DNA of 64,000 nucleotides from Rhizobium herbae (GCF_019511375.1 NZ_JAEUAO010000005.1:302285-366284); one strand, 5' to 3'. Shown: positions 18,085-28,206, numbered from the stretch's first letter. Numbers and translations are program-made. Notes: generated by a model not told the origin, from the letters alone.

Positions 18085-18750
18085 TCACTTCGACTTGTTG
18101 CGCACGTCGTCATAGGGAATCTGGAAGACCTTGTCGTCCATCGGCACGCCGTTCTTGACGTTGAAGATCATCACGGACGTGTCCTTCTTCTGCGCATCGG
18201 TGATCGTCCACTGGCGCAGGTCATAGGTCTTCGGGTCGAACATCAGGGTGATCGTCGCATCGCCGAAGACGCTTCTGTCGCCGAGCACGATGGTGATCAG
18301 GTCGGCCTCTTCCTTGACGTTGCGTACCATCTTGCCGGTCAGGTCGATATTGTCGGACAAGAGCAGCTTCAGCGGCGTCTTCGACAAGGGATAGATGTCC
18401 CAGGTCTTCATTTTCTGGTTGCCGATGACGACCGACTTGCCATCGGCTATGACGCGCATCGGCGAGGGTGCCTCGTAGTTGAAGCGGATCTTGCCGGGAC
18501 GGCTGATATAGAACTTGCCGCCCGTCTGCTCGCCGCGCGGGCCGAACTGCACGAACTCGCCGCTCATCGTCTTCACCGAGGCGAAATGATCGGCGATCTT
18601 CTGGGCGATGCCCGCCTGCGCCATGGCGGGCTCGGCGGCCGGGCCGATGAAGGCCACGGCGGCAAGGGCTGCGAGACCACTGACAAGCCATCGGCGCGGC
18701 AGCGAAAACGCGTGCTTCTGTCCGCGGCGGCCGGTTGCGGTTTCTGTCAT
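18085..18750 (-). CDS. lolA: Outer-membrane lipoprotein carrier LolA
   Basis: 221 residues; periplasmic chaperone that carries lipoproteins from LolCDE to the outer membrane. The signal peptide is residues 1-39 (RRWLVSGLAALAAVAFIGPA, cleavage after AMA). The mature LolA fold shows VKTMSGEFVQFGPRGEQTGG, SRPGKIRFNYEAPSPMRVIA, DGKSVVI and FGDATITLMFDPKTYDLRQW. The ATG at 18750 is chosen because AAGGAG lies just upstream; an ATG at 18765 would sit before that site. Downstream of ftsK, as often in alphaproteobacteria. Confidence 0.94.
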   Translation of the reverse strand: MTETATGRRGQKHAFSLPRRWLVSGLAALAAVAFIGPAAEPAMAQAGIAQKIADHFASVKTMSGEFVQFGPRGEQTGGKFYISRPGKIRFNYEAPSPMRVIADGKSVVIGNQKMKTWDIYPLSKTPLKLLLSDNIDLTGKMVRNVKEEADLITIVLGDRSVFGDATITLMFDPKTYDLRQWTITDAQKKDTSVMIFNVKNGVPMDDKVFQIPYDDVRNKSK

Positions 18751-18886
18751 GGCAATCTCCTTCATTTCAGTCTCATGTGGAGCGCAAGTGCGGCGCCTTC
18801 AAGGCCTTGCCTGCGCCCCTCTTCAATTCGCCGTGAGGTCACGCGGGCCTTTTCGCTGGGCAAGCGCGACGAGGGCATGCGCGGCG

Positions 18887-21556
18887 TCAGCGGCCGGTGA
18901 TTTCACTTTCGGTGGGAACCAGAATCTCGCGCTTGCCGGCGTGATTGGCCGGGCCGATGATGCCTTCCTGCTCCATTCGCTCGATCAGCGAGGCGGCGCG
19001 GTTGTAGCCGATGCCGAGGCGGCGCTGGACGTAGGAGGTCGAAGCCTTGCCATCGCGCAGCACGATGGCGACTGCCTGGTCGTAAGGGTCGTCTGATTCG
19101 GCGAGGTTGGAGGTACCGGCCGGACCGCCGCCTTCGCCGTCCTCGTCGTCATCCTCGGTGATGGCGTCGAGGTATTGCGGCGCGCCTTGCGTCTTCAGGT
19201 AGGCGACGACGTCCTCGACCTCGGTGTCCGAGACGAAGGGACCGTGGACGCGCTGGATGCGGCCGCCGCCGGCCATGTAGAGCATGTCGCCCATGCCGAG
19301 CAGCTGCTCGGCACCCTGTTCGCCAAGGATGGTGCGGCTGTCGATCTTCGAGGTCACCTGGAAGGAGATGCGGGTCGGGAAGTTGGCCTTGATCGTGCCG
19401 GTGATGACGTCCACGGACGGACGCTGCGTTGCCATGATGACGTGGATGCCGGCGGCGCGGGCCATCTGGGCGAGCCGCTGGACGGCGCCTTCGATGTCCT
19501 TGCCGGCTACCATCATCAGGTCGGCCATCTCGTCGATGATGACGACGATATAGGGCATCGGGGCAAGGTCGAATTCTTCCGTCTCGTAGATGGCTTCGCC
19601 GGTCTGGCGGTCGAAGCCGGTCTGGACGGTGCGGCTGATCTGCTCGCCCTTGGCCAGCGCCTGCTCGACGCGGCTGTTGAAGCCGTCGATGTTGCGCACG
19701 CCGATCTTCGACATCTTCTTGTAGCGCTCCTCCATCTCGCGCACGGTCCATTTCAGCGCGACGACGGCCTTTTTCGGATCGGTGACGACCGGCGAGAGCA
19801 GATGCGGAATGCCGTCATAGACCGAGAGTTCGAGCATCTTCGGGTCGATCATGATCAGGCGGCACTGCTCGGGCGTCAGGCGATAGAGCAGCGAGAGGAT
19901 GAAGGTGTTGATGGCGACCGACTTGCCGGAGCCGGTGGTACCGGCAACGAGCAGGTGCGGCATCTTGGCGATATCGGCGATGACGGGCTCGCCGCCGATA
20001 TTCTTGCCGAGCGCCATGGCCAGACGTGCCTTGCTCTGTTCGAAATCGCGGCTGCCCAGCAGTTCACGCAGGTAAACGGTTTCGCGGCGCTGGTTGGGCA
20101 GTTCGATGCCGATGGCGTTACGGCCCGGCACGACGGCGACGCGGGCGGCGATCGCTGACATCGAGCGGGCGATGTCGTCGGCAAGGCCGATGACGCGCGA
20201 CGACTTGATGCCGGGGGCGGGCTCCAGTTCGTAGAGCGTGACGACCGGGCCCGGGCGGACATGGATGATCTCGCCCTTGACGCCGAAATCCTCCAGCACG
20301 CCTTCGAGCATGCGGGCGTTCTGTTCCAGTGCGTCAGCCGACAGCGTCGCGTCGCGCGCGACATTCTTCGGCTCGGCGAGGAAGTGCAGCGGCGGCAGGG
20401 TGAAGTCCCCGTCGTCGGAGACGAAGGAGGCCTGTGCCTCGCGCTCGATGCGCTGGCCTGTCTTGGGGGGCGGCGCGGCCGGGATCACGCGTCCGCTCGC
20501 CTGGGCTGGCTGCTGCCTGCGCGGTGCTGGAACCGGCGCCCAATCGGCGGCGACATCGTCGTCCGCGTCATCTTCGGGCATGATGCCGGCCGGGCGGCGG
20601 CCGGCGTCAAGGAAATCGTCTTCCTCGTCGTCGTCGATCGACATCGGCGGCACTGTGACGACGCGACGCTCGCTGCGGTCGAGCGACGGTTCGACGCGCT
20701 CGGCCCGGGACATGACCTTTGGACGCACCGGTTCGTTCAGCGTGCCGAATTCGTCGGTGTTGAAATCGTAGGGTTCGTCATAATGGCGCGCGGCCGGTTT
20801 GCGGCGGCCGGCAAGGCCGAACAGCCGGCGCAAACGCGCCTGGGCGGTGAAGCGCATATGGGTGAGCGCCCCGGCAATCACCATGACGATGCCTTCGGAT
20901 TCGTCGTCCTCCAGCTCGTCGCGGACGGTGCGCGCCTTGCTCGGCGCCGGTGCCGGCTCCGGAATATCCTCTTCCGTGTCGGCAACGCCGATCAGGCCGG
21001 CGCTGTAGACCAGGAAATAGGCGGCGGGCAGGGCAAGCAGGGTGCCCAGCACCGCGCCGAACGTGCCGGATGGAAAGGTGCCGGTGAAAAGCGCCGGGAA
21101 CCGCAGGATCATGTCACCGAAAACACCGCCGAGGCCGCTCGGCAGCGGCCAGGTGACCGGCGCCGGGATGCAGCCGAGTGCTGCCGAGGCGAGCACCGAG
21201 CCGCCGAACCATGCGGCGGCGCGCTTGAGAATGTGGTCGAAGGGCTTGCTGAAGATCAGCACCAGGGCCCAGGCAACGACGGGAAGCAGCGCCACGACGC
21301 TGGCAATGCCGAAGAACTGCATGAAGATGTCAGCGAAGGCCGCGCCGGTGTAGCCGAGAATATTGGTCGGGGCATCCGCCGTTGCATAGGAGAAGCTCGG
21401 ATCGGAGACGTTCCAGGTCGACAAGGCGGCGACGGCGAAGCCGAGCGCGACGAACAACGAGAAGCCTGCCAGCGCGGCCACCTGCCTTAGGACAAATGTG
21501 GAAAGCACAAACCGGTTGGAACGGTTGTCGAATACCGCCTGATTGCTTCTGCTCAT
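18887..21556 (-). CDS. ftsK: DNA translocase FtsK
   Basis: 889 residues; septum-located ATPase that pumps chromosome termini and activates XerCD. Four membrane segments lie in the first 200 residues ([20 protein letters not shown] first). A Pro/Asp-rich linker to about 400 follows. The RecA-like motor has Walker [20 protein letters not shown] near 538 and Walker [14 protein letters not shown]. The C-terminal winged-helix gamma domain ([20 protein letters not shown]) reads KOPS sequences. The ATG at 21556 (MSRSNQAVF) is preferred to longer frames. A CtrA box lies about 70-80 bp upstream. Confidence 0.96.
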   Translation of the reverse strand: MSRSNQAVFDNRSNRFVLSTFVLRQVAALAGFSLFVALGFAVAALSTWNVSDPSFSYATADAPTNILGYTGAAFADIFMQFFGIASVVALLPVVAWALVLIFSKPFDHILKRAAAWFGGSVLASAALGCIPAPVTWPLPSGLGGVFGDMILRFPALFTGTFPSGTFGAVLGTLLALPAAYFLVYSAGLIGVADTEEDIPEPAPAPSKARTVRDELEDDESEGIVMVIAGALTHMRFTAQARLRRLFGLAGRRKPAARHYDEPYDFNTDEFGTLNEPVRPKVMSRAERVEPSLDRSERRVVTVPPMSIDDDEEDDFLDAGRRPAGIMPEDDADDDVAADWAPVPAPRRQQPAQASGRVIPAAPPPKTGQRIEREAQASFVSDDGDFTLPPLHFLAEPKNVARDATLSADALEQNARMLEGVLEDFGVKGEIIHVRPGPVVTLYELEPAPGIKSSRVIGLADDIARSMSAIAARVAVVPGRNAIGIELPNQRRETVYLRELLGSRDFEQSKARLAMALGKNIGGEPVIADIAKMPHLLVAGTTGSGKSVAINTFILSLLYRLTPEQCRLIMIDPKMLELSVYDGIPHLLSPVVTDPKKAVVALKWTVREMEERYKKMSKIGVRNIDGFNSRVEQALAKGEQISRTVQTGFDRQTGEAIYETEEFDLAPMPYIVVIIDEMADLMMVAGKDIEGAVQRLAQMARAAGIHVIMATQRPSVDVITGTIKANFPTRISFQVTSKIDSRTILGEQGAEQLLGMGDMLYMAGGGRIQRVHGPFVSDTEVEDVVAYLKTQGAPQYLDAITEDDDEDGEGGGPAGTSNLAESDDPYDQAVAIVLRDGKASTSYVQRRLGIGYNRAASLIERMEQEGIIGPANHAGKREILVPTESEITGR

Positions 21557-21623
21557 GGTGACCTGCTGCCCGTTCGTCTGCAAAGCGCAATGCGCACATG
21601 TTTCCACCGTAAGCAGAGGAGGG

Positions 21624-21639
21624 TTAAAGCCCTATTAAC
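21624..21639. promoter_or_regulatory. Predicted CtrA binding site upstream of ftsK
   Basis: TTAA (21624-21627), seven bases, TTAAC (21635-21639) matches the full CtrA consensus TTAA-N7-TTAAC. It lies 68-83 bp before the ftsK start, in the intergenic region. CtrA is the master cell-cycle regulator of alphaproteobacteria; whether it activates or represses ftsK here is not deducible. Confidence 0.6.
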
Positions 21640-21707
21640 CTTGATGCTTCGTTTACGCGAAACGCGCCTGCCGCGCCGGTTTTCCACGGCCAAGACAAGC
21701 CGGCCAC

Positions 21708-21735
21708 AAAAAAAGCCCGGATGCGAGATCCGGGC
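21708..21735 (-). terminator. Intrinsic terminator downstream of amtB
   Basis: On the minus strand, GCCCGGAT and ATCCGGGC (21715-21735) form a perfect 8-bp stem with a 5-nt loop followed by seven T (21708-21714). It terminates the glnK-amtB transcript about 75 bp after the amtB stop. Confidence 0.85.
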
Positions 21736-21780
21736 AAAGATGCGGTTTCGTGAACACGAAGCCGCGACGGGACTGTGAAC

Positions 21781-21801
21781 GGAGCCGGCTTTGCCGGCTC
21801 C
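21781..21801 (-). other. Perfect hairpin immediately after amtB
   Basis: GGAGCCGGC and GCCGGCTCC form a 9-bp perfect stem with a 3-nt loop, 9 bp past the amtB stop codon. There is no T-run, so it is more likely a 3'-end stabilising structure that precedes the true terminator at 21708-21735. Confidence 0.55.
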
Positions 21802-21809
21802 GCAATTTC

Positions 21810-23234
21810 TCAGGAGTGGTAGGCAGCTTCGCCGTGCGACGACAGGTCGAGACCTTCGCGCTCGGCTTCGACCGTGACGCGCAGGCCGATGATCACGTCG
21901 ACGATCTTGTAGAGGATCGCCGAGCCGATGCCCGACCACAACAGCGTGACAAGGACGCCTTTGAACTGCGACCAGACCTGGGCTGCAGTGCCAGCATAGC
22001 CGGCGGCGAAGTCGGCGGTCGAATAGTCGACGATGCCTGCGCCGCCCAGCGCCGGGTTGACGAATACGCCGGTCAGCAGCGCGCCGAGGATACCGCCGAT
22101 GCAGTGAACGCCGAAGACGTCAGCCGTATCGTCGTAACCGAACTTGTTCTTCACGGTGGAGACGAAGAAGTAGCAGATCGGCGAGACGACGAGACCCATG
22201 ACGATGGCGCCCATCGGGCCGACGAAGCCGGCGGCAGGCGTGATGACGACGAGGCCGGCAACCGCACCCGACACGGCACCGAGGATCGAGGCCTTGCCGC
22301 GGGTGAAGGTTTCGACGACCGACCAGGAGATGACGGCGGCAGCGGCGGCGACGAAGGTGTTGATCATGGCGAGCGCGGCATAGGCATTGGCTTCAAGGTT
22401 GGAGCCGGCGTTGAAGCCGAACCAGCCGACCCACAGAAGGGAAGCGCCGACCATGGTGAGCGTCATGGAGTGCGGAGCCATCATGTCCTTGCCGAAGCCG
22501 GTACGCTTGCCGATCATCAGGCAGCCAACGAGGCCTGCGATGCCGGCATTGATGTGAACGACGGTGCCGCCGGCGAAGTCGATGGCGCCGAAGCCGAAGA
22601 TCAGGCCGGACGGATCGGCATAGAGGCTCGGGCCGCCCCAGAACCAGACCATATGGGCGATCGGGAAGTAGATGAAGGTCAGCCACAGGATCGTGAACAG
22701 GATCACCGCGGAGAACTTCACGCGCTCGGCGAAGGCGCCGACGATGAGGCCGGGGGTGATCGCAGCAAAGGTCATCTGGAAGATGACGAATGCCAGTTCC
22801 GGAATGACGACACCCTTCGAGAAGGTTTCAACGACGGTCGTCGTGTCGACGCCGGCAAGGAACAGCTTGGAGAAGCCGCCGACGAAGGAGTTCAGGCTGC
22901 CGCCGGCTGTGAAGGCCATGGAATATCCATAGACGACCCAGATGATCATCGCGACGGCAGCGATCATCAGCACCTGCATGAGCACGGACAGCATGTTCTT
23001 TGTGCGCACGAGGCCGCCATAGAAGAGGGCAAGACCAGGAACCGTCATGAGGAGCACGAGCGCCGAGGACACGAGCATCCAGGTGGTATCGCCCTTGTCC
23101 GGGACCGGCGCTGCGGCCACGGCTTCAGCGGCGGCCGGCGCCGTTTCCTGCGCAAAGGCAATGGCCGGGGCGAGGAAGGCTGCAACTGCAGCGCTCACGC
23201 GTCCAAGAGAGGTGGAAAGTTTAAGTGAGGACAT
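21810..23234 (-). CDS. amtB: Ammonium transporter AmtB
   Basis: 474 residues. A signal peptide of about 28 residues (ending IAFAQ) is followed by an Ala-rich linker and then 11 membrane helices starting DTTWMLVSSALVLLMTVPGL with the family motif ALFYGGLVRTKN. Other Amt signatures are FAGGTVVHINAGIAGLVG (first pore histidine) and DVFGVHCIGGILGALLTGVF (second). It conducts NH3/NH4+ into the cell when nitrogen is short, and is gated by GlnK, whose gene lies 30 bp upstream in the same operon. Confidence 0.97.
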   Translation of the reverse strand: MSSLKLSTSLGRVSAAVAAFLAPAIAFAQETAPAAAEAVAAAPVPDKGDTTWMLVSSALVLLMTVPGLALFYGGLVRTKNMLSVLMQVLMIAAVAMIIWVVYGYSMAFTAGGSLNSFVGGFSKLFLAGVDTTTVVETFSKGVVIPELAFVIFQMTFAAITPGLIVGAFAERVKFSAVILFTILWLTFIYFPIAHMVWFWGGPSLYADPSGLIFGFGAIDFAGGTVVHINAGIAGLVGCLMIGKRTGFGKDMMAPHSMTLTMVGASLLWVGWFGFNAGSNLEANAYAALAMINTFVAAAAAVISWSVVETFTRGKASILGAVSGAVAGLVVITPAAGFVGPMGAIVMGLVVSPICYFFVSTVKNKFGYDDTADVFGVHCIGGILGALLTGVFVNPALGGAGIVDYSTADFAAGYAGTAAQVWSQFKGVLVTLLWSGIGSAILYKIVDVIIGLRVTVEAEREGLDLSSHGEAAYHS

Positions 23235-23264
23235 CTGAAATATAGCTCCCTGAACGGCCGTGAC

Positions 23265-23621
<357 letters not shown>

Positions 23622-23689
23622 TCATCTTCGGCTCGGGGCCGTCTCTCCTTGCCGCCGAGCGCAAATTCCCCAACGACCGTGCATTGCCA

Positions 23690-23705
23690 TTCAAGGCGCG
23701 TGCCA
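23690..23705 (-). promoter_or_regulatory. Sigma-54 promoter of glnK-amtB
   Basis: On the minus strand TGGCACGCGCCTTGAA matches the RpoN consensus TGGCACG-N4-TTGCW with one mismatch (A for C in the -12 element). It lies 87-102 bp before the glnK ATG. NtrC-dependent sigma-54 control of glnK-amtB is well established in proteobacteria. No clear NtrC palindrome was found upstream. Confidence 0.65.
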
Positions 23706-23839
23706 GATTCGAACAGTGGCCTTAACCCTATGAAAAGACATGGAAACGCCACATTTTGCCGGGCGGCGCCGGAAAAATGTTAAAAAAACGTCAATTTAAA
23801 CGATGAAAAAATGGGCAAAAAATAAAAAACGACGCTTTT

Positions 23840-24724
23840 TTATTCAGATGCCTTTTTCCGGATCAAGCCTTCCTGGGCAACCGAGGCAATCAGGACACCG
23901 GAGCGATCAAAAAGGCTGCCGCGGGTCATGCCGCGCGCGCCGAACGCGCTCGGGCTGTCCTGGGTGTAAAGCAGCCAGTCGTCCATGCGGCAGGGCCGGT
24001 GGAACCACATGGCGTGATCGAGGCTCGCCACCTGCAGGTCGCGGTCGAAGACCGAGGTGCCGTGGGCGTAGAGCGCCGTGTCGAGCAGCGTCATGTCGGA
24101 GATATAGGCAAGCACGGCCGCCTGGATATGGCGTTCGTCCGGAACGGTTCCGACTGTCTTCACCCACACGTCCTGCACCGGCTCCAGCGTGTCGCGCGAG
24201 AAATAGTGCTTGAGTGACACCGGGCGAACTTCGATGGGCCGCGGGCGTTCCCAGTAACGGCGGATCGCCTCGGGCGCATTCACCAGGAACTTCTCCTTGA
24301 TGTCCTGCTCGCCCATCAGGCTTTCCGGCGGCGCCACGTCCGGCATGGCGATCTGGTGGTCGAAGCCGTCTTCGTCAAACTGGAAGGAGGCCGACAGGGC
24401 AAAGATCGCCTTGCCGTGCTGGATGGCGACGACGCGGCGGGTGGCGAAGCTCGCTCCGTCGCGGATGCGGTCGACATCGTAGATGATCGGAACAGTGGGA
24501 TCGCCCGGCCGCATGAAATAGGCATGCAGCGAATGCACGTAGCGGCCTTCGCTGACGGTGCGCTGTGCCGCCACCAGTGCCTGGCCGATGACCTGCCCGC
24601 CGAAAACACGCTGCCAGCCCACCTGGGGCGAGCGGCCGCGAAAGAGATTCTCCTCGAGCTTCTCAAGGTCCAGCGTCTGCAGAAGAACATCCATCGGGCC
24701 AGGGGTGTCATTGGGGCGCGACAT
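23840..24724 (-). CDS. tesB: Acyl-CoA thioesterase II
   Basis: 294 residues; double hot-dog thioesterase that hydrolyses medium- and long-chain acyl-CoA. Motifs are LEENLFRGRSPQVGWQRVFG, GGQVIGQALVAAQRTV, VHSLHAYFMRPGDPTVPIIY (first domain) and LAYISDMTLLDTALYAHG with the catalytic Asp, then SLDHAMWFHRPCRMDDWLLY (second domain). The start is preceded by GGAG. Divergent from the UbiH-family gene. Confidence 0.95.
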   Translation of the reverse strand: MSRPNDTPGPMDVLLQTLDLEKLEENLFRGRSPQVGWQRVFGGQVIGQALVAAQRTVSEGRYVHSLHAYFMRPGDPTVPIIYDVDRIRDGASFATRRVVAIQHGKAIFALSASFQFDEDGFDHQIAMPDVAPPESLMGEQDIKEKFLVNAPEAIRRYWERPRPIEVRPVSLKHYFSRDTLEPVQDVWVKTVGTVPDERHIQAAVLAYISDMTLLDTALYAHGTSVFDRDLQVASLDHAMWFHRPCRMDDWLLYTQDSPSAFGARGMTRGSLFDRSGVLIASVAQEGLIRKKASE

Positions 24725-24826
24725 TTCGGCAATCTCCAGGGGCAGAATGGCGCCGGTGGTAGGAAGGCGCGTGCCAATGATCTATATAGGCGAGAAGCAA
24801 TGCTCAAGAGCGACGGGAGAACTGAG

Positions 24827-26041
24827 ATGATCGATGTGGTGATTGCGGGCGGCGGTTATGTCGGGCTGTCGCTGGCCGTATCCGTCAAGAAGGCGGCACC
24901 GCACCTTTCCGTAACCCTGATCGACGGGGCCCCAGAACAGGCCTGGAAGAAGGACGAGCGCGCCTCGGCGATCATCGCCGCCGCGGCGCAGATGCTCGAC
25001 GTGCTCGGCATCTGGAGCGAGATCGAACCGGAAGCCGAGCCGATCAAGCGCATGGTGATCACCGATTCGAAAACCGCAGATCCGGTCCGTCCGGTGTTCC
25101 TGACGTTTGAGGAAGGCGGCGTCGACGGACGGCCCTTTGCCCATATGGTGCCGAACGTGGCGCTGGTCGGCGCCCTGCGCAAGGCTGCCGGCGTGCTCGG
25201 TATTGATATCCGTGCGTCTGCGGTCGCGAAGGATTTCAAGAGCGGCGATCACAGCGTCACCGTCACGCTGGCGAGCGGCGAAGTGATCGAGGCGCGGCTG
25301 CTGGTCGCCTGCGACGGCGTGCGCTCGAAACTGCGCGATGCGGCAGGCATCAAGACGGTGGATTTCGACTATGGCCAGTCCGGCATCGTCACCACCGTCG
25401 AGCACGAGCGCCCGCATGACGGCACGGCGCAGGAGCATTTCCTGCCGGCCGGGCCGTTCGCGACGCTGCCCTTGAAGAACAACCGGTCCTCGCTGGTCTG
25501 GACGGAGCTGACGCGGGATGCGGAGCGGTTGATCGCCAGCGATGACCTGGTCTTCGAGGAAGAGCTGGAACGGCGTTTCGGCCACAAGCTCGGAGCGCTC
25601 AAGGTCGTCGGCGCGCGCCAGGCCTTCCCGCTCGGCCTGACGCTGGCGCGCGATTTTGTCGCCCCGCGTTTCGCGCTTGCGGGCGACGCCGCCCACGGCA
25701 TCCATCCGATCTCCGGCCAGGGCCTCAATCTCGGCTTCAAGGATGTGGCGGCGCTGGCGCAGACCATCGTCGAGGCCGACCGGCTCGGTCTCGATATCGG
25801 CTCGCTTGCGGTGCTCGAGCGCTACCAGAGCTGGCGGCGCTTCGACACGTTCCGGATGGGCGTGACGACGGACGTGCTGAACCGGCTGTTTTCCAACGAC
25901 GTCACGCCGATCCGGGCGCTGCGCGATTTCGGCTTGGGGCTCGTCGATCGCATGCCGTCGCTGAAGGCTTTCTTCATCCGGCAGGCTTCGGGACTTGGCG
26001 GGCAGGGTGAGCCGAAGCTGCTCGGCGGCCAGCCGATCTGA
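24827..26041 (+). CDS. UbiH/COQ6-family FAD-dependent hydroxylase
   Basis: 404 residues. The N-terminal dinucleotide fold is MIDVVIAGGGYVGLSLAVSV, the middle motif is ARLLVACDGVRSKLR (DG motif), and the second FAD motif is FALAGDAAHGIHPISGQGLN. This is the signature of UbiH/UbiF/COQ6 ring hydroxylases of ubiquinone synthesis. Which ring position it hydroxylates cannot be told, since rhizobial members have relaxed specificity. The ATG at 24827 follows GGGAGA. A palindromic repeat follows the stop. Confidence 0.92.
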   Translation: MIDVVIAGGGYVGLSLAVSVKKAAPHLSVTLIDGAPEQAWKKDERASAIIAAAAQMLDVLGIWSEIEPEAEPIKRMVITDSKTADPVRPVFLTFEEGGVDGRPFAHMVPNVALVGALRKAAGVLGIDIRASAVAKDFKSGDHSVTVTLASGEVIEARLLVACDGVRSKLRDAAGIKTVDFDYGQSGIVTTVEHERPHDGTAQEHFLPAGPFATLPLKNNRSSLVWTELTRDAERLIASDDLVFEEELERRFGHKLGALKVVGARQAFPLGLTLARDFVAPRFALAGDAAHGIHPISGQGLNLGFKDVAALAQTIVEADRLGLDIGSLAVLERYQSWRRFDTFRMGVTTDVLNRLFSNDVTPIRALRDFGLGLVDRMPSLKAFFIRQASGLGGQGEPKLLGGQPI

Positions 26042-26060
26042 ACGCTGGAATCCCGTGAGA

Positions 26061-26186
26061 GCCCCTCACCCTAACCCTTTCCCTGCAAGCTGGGAGAGGG
26101 GACTTGCCCTGATTTGGCGAGGGGTCCGCGGCACCGTCCTTCCCCCGCCTGCGGGGCGAAGGTGCCCGGCAGGGCGGATGAGGGGC
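26061..26186. repeat. 126-bp mosaic repeat with inverted ends
   Basis: GCCCCTCA (26061-26068) and TGAGGGGC (26179-26186) are perfect terminal inverted repeats. The interior has CTCACCCTAACC, a GC-rich CCCCCGCCTGCGGGG hairpin and GGGCGGATGAGGGG. The same plan recurs at 63711-63797. It sits between convergent genes and may serve as a two-way terminator. Confidence 0.75.
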
Positions 26187-26226
26187 TTTCAACGCATAGT
26201 GGAAGTTCATGCGGTGATCGCAGCGA

Positions 26227-26418
26227 TCAATCCTCGATCTTGCGTGCCTCGGAGATCAGCATGATCGGAATGCCGTCGCGGATCGGATAGGCGAGCTTTG
26301 CCTTTTCCGAAATCAATTCGTTGTCGGCGGCGTTATAGCTGAGGCGGCCCTTGGTCAGCGGGCAGACGAGAAGTTCGAGCAGTTTGGGGTCCACGCGACT
26401 GGTCCTGTCTTCCATCAT
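26227..26418 (-). CDS. Trm112 family protein
   Basis: 63 residues. [20 protein letters not shown] and [19 protein letters not shown] match the Trm112/YcaR fold. In eukaryotes and archaea it activates methyltransferases; its bacterial role is unclear. The second cysteine pair of zinc-binding members is absent. The gene starts 6 bp after the LON-domain gene, so they form an operon. ATG 26418 or 26415 may be used. Confidence 0.88.
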   Translation of the reverse strand: MMEDRTSRVDPKLLELLVCPLTKGRLSYNAADNELISEKAKLAYPIRDGIPIMLISEARKIED

Positions 26419-26424
26419 TTGCGC

Positions 26425-27105
26425 CTACTGCAGGATGGTCTCGATGTCGCCGAAGCTGCGGGCAAGCACGATCTCGGTGATGGCGATCAGTGTTTCGGCG
26501 CGGGTCTTGAGGTCGGGGGCTTCCAGCAACGCCTGTTTCTCGGCCGGGCCGTAGGGCGACATCATCGCCATGGAATTCACCAGGGTGGCATTGCTGGCCC
26601 GCTCGACGCTTTCCCAGTCCGCCTCCAGCTTGTTGGCGTCGAGATAGGCCTTGAAGGCGGCAAGCAGGGCTCCCCGGTCGACCTGCGCCTCGTCATCCGG
26701 TCCGTTGAGATCGGTGGCGAAAGGCGCGATGCGGAAATTGCGGTAGCCCTTCGTCGGATGCAGCTCATCGAACAGGCGGAAGCGGCAGATGCCGGTGAGC
26801 GACGTCAGGTAGCGGCCGTCTTCCATCTCGGCAAACGAGGTGATCCGGCCGATGCAGCCGACCTGGCAAAGCGCCTGCACATGCGCCTGGCCCGCTTCTT
26901 CGCGCGATTCGCCGAAGAAGGGCTGGATCATGCCGATCAGGCGGTTTCCCGCCAGCGCATCGTCGAACATGGCCAGGTAGCGCGGCTCAAAAATGTTCAG
27001 CGGCAATTGCGAGCCGGGAAGCAGGAGCACGCCCGTCAGCGGAAATACCGGCAGCGTCTCCGGCAGGTCCTGGGGCCTGAGATAACGTGCATTTCCAACT
27101 TGCAT
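26425..27105 (-). CDS. LON substrate-binding domain protein
   Basis: 226 residues, containing only the N-terminal LON/PUA-like domain of Lon protease without ATPase or protease parts. Signatures are LPVFPLTGVLLLPGSQLPLN, IFEPRYLAMFDDALAGNRLI, CIGRITSFAEMEDGRYLTSL and GICRFRL. It probably binds unfolded protein segments, but its function is undefined. The start ATG 27105 (MQVGNARYL) suits the family; the longer frame is rejected. It lies between the thioredoxin-TPR gene and the Trm112 gene on the same strand. Confidence 0.9.
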   Translation of the reverse strand: MQVGNARYLRPQDLPETLPVFPLTGVLLLPGSQLPLNIFEPRYLAMFDDALAGNRLIGMIQPFFGESREEAGQAHVQALCQVGCIGRITSFAEMEDGRYLTSLTGICRFRLFDELHPTKGYRNFRIAPFATDLNGPDDEAQVDRGALLAAFKAYLDANKLEADWESVERASNATLVNSMAMMSPYGPAEKQALLEAPDLKTRAETLIAITEIVLARSFGDIETILQ

Positions 27106-27222
27106 TTCTGACCATACCCCGTCGCTGTCAGGCGCTTTCTCGGCGAGTGCGGCCTTGCCGCCGCTTAAGGACAAGAAATGGTGCGCCCACCTGAAATCTC
27201 AAGGGACCGCGTCACAAAGCTG

Positions 27223-28206
27223 TTACGAGAACAGGATCGACGACAGCTTCCGCCGTGCGGAGAGCGTTGCCGGGTCCATCGGGCCCCAGACGTCGAAGAA
27301 CTGCAGAAGTTCGCGCCGCGCGCCGTCGTCCTCAAAGGTCCGGTCGCGCTTCATCACCTGCAAGAGGTGATCGGCTGCCGCCGCGCGGTCGCCCTCGACA
27401 TTGCGGATCTTGGCAAGCTTGATGCGCGCGCCGTGATCGTCGGGATTGGTGGCAAGAACCTGTTCCAGCGCATCGGGGTCGCCGAGCTTGCGGGCTTCCT
27501 CGATCTGGCCGAGTTTTTTGATGACGGCGACGATGCTGGCGTCCTTGGCCAGTGTATCGGAGAGATTGGACAGGATCTCGCGTGCCTGTTGCAGGTCGCC
27601 CGCCTCGATCATGCAGTTGGCAAGGCCGGCCAGCGCCGCGGCATTTTCCGGATCCGCCTGCAGCACCGCGCCGAAAAGGCCGGCGGCATTCTGAAGATCA
27701 CCCTGATCGAGCAGCGTCTTTGCCTCGGTCAACGCCGCCTCGATCTCGGCTGCCCGGTCATCGACCACGGGTGGGGCGATCTTGTCGATGAACTGGCGGA
27801 TCTGGCTTTCCGGCACCGCGCCCATGAAGCCATCGACCGGGCGGCCCCCGGAAAAGGCGATGACGGCGGGGATCGACTGGATGCCGAGCTGGCCGGCGAT
27901 CGACGGATGATCGTCGATGTTCATCTTGACGAGCTTGACGCGGCCTTGTGCCTCGGTGACGACCTTCTCGATCACCGGCGTCAGCTGTTTGCAGGGGCCG
28001 CACCAGGGGGCCCAGAAGTCGACGAGAACCGGCTGTTGGCGCGAGGCCTCCAGCACGTCGCGGGAAAAGCTGGCGGTCGTCGTATCCTTGATGAGGTCGC
28101 CAGCCGCCGCCGTTGCGGGAGCCTTGGCCGCCGCGCCGCCATAACTGGCCGTCGCCGTCATCTGGTTGCCATAGGATCCTGCATAGGGGTTATCGCTGCC
28201 GCTCAT
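27223..28206 (-). CDS. Thioredoxin-domain chaperone with TPR region (CnoX-like)
   Basis: 327 residues. A flexible Ala-rich N-terminus of 40 residues precedes a thioredoxin domain with LVDFWAPWCGPCKQLTPVIE, the CGPC active site near 69-72, and the cis-Pro in GIQSIPAVIAFSGGRPVD. A C-terminal tetratricopeptide-like region (about 150-327) follows: AAGLFGAVLQADPENAAALA and later repeats. This matches CnoX/YbbN, a holdase that transfers substrates to GroEL and protects cysteines during bleach stress. The active-site CGPC suggests redox activity. GAGGAG precedes the ATG. Confidence 0.93.
   Translation of the reverse strand: MSGSDNPYAGSYGNQMTATASYGGAAAKAPATAAAGDLIKDTTTASFSRDVLEASRQQPVLVDFWAPWCGPCKQLTPVIEKVVTEAQGRVKLVKMNIDDHPSIAGQLGIQSIPAVIAFSGGRPVDGFMGAVPESQIRQFIDKIAPPVVDDRAAEIEAALTEAKTLLDQGDLQNAAGLFGAVLQADPENAAALAGLANCMIEAGDLQQAREILSNLSDTLAKDASIVAVIKKLGQIEEARKLGDPDALEQVLATNPDDHGARIKLAKIRNVEGDRAAAADHLLQVMKRDRTFEDDGARRELLQFFDVWGPMDPATLSARRKLSSILFS

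Noticed and set aside
20261..21490. 409-codon frame antisense to ftsK
   Set aside because: Low-complexity shadow of the FtsK N-terminal and linker region.
21750..23228. 492-codon open frame antisense to amtB
   Set aside because: Asp/Gly/His-rich shadow of a clear ammonium transporter; no ribosome-binding site.
23771..23786. Possible CtrA site upstream of glnK
   Set aside because: The second half reads TCAA, not TTAA, and the area is generally A-rich.
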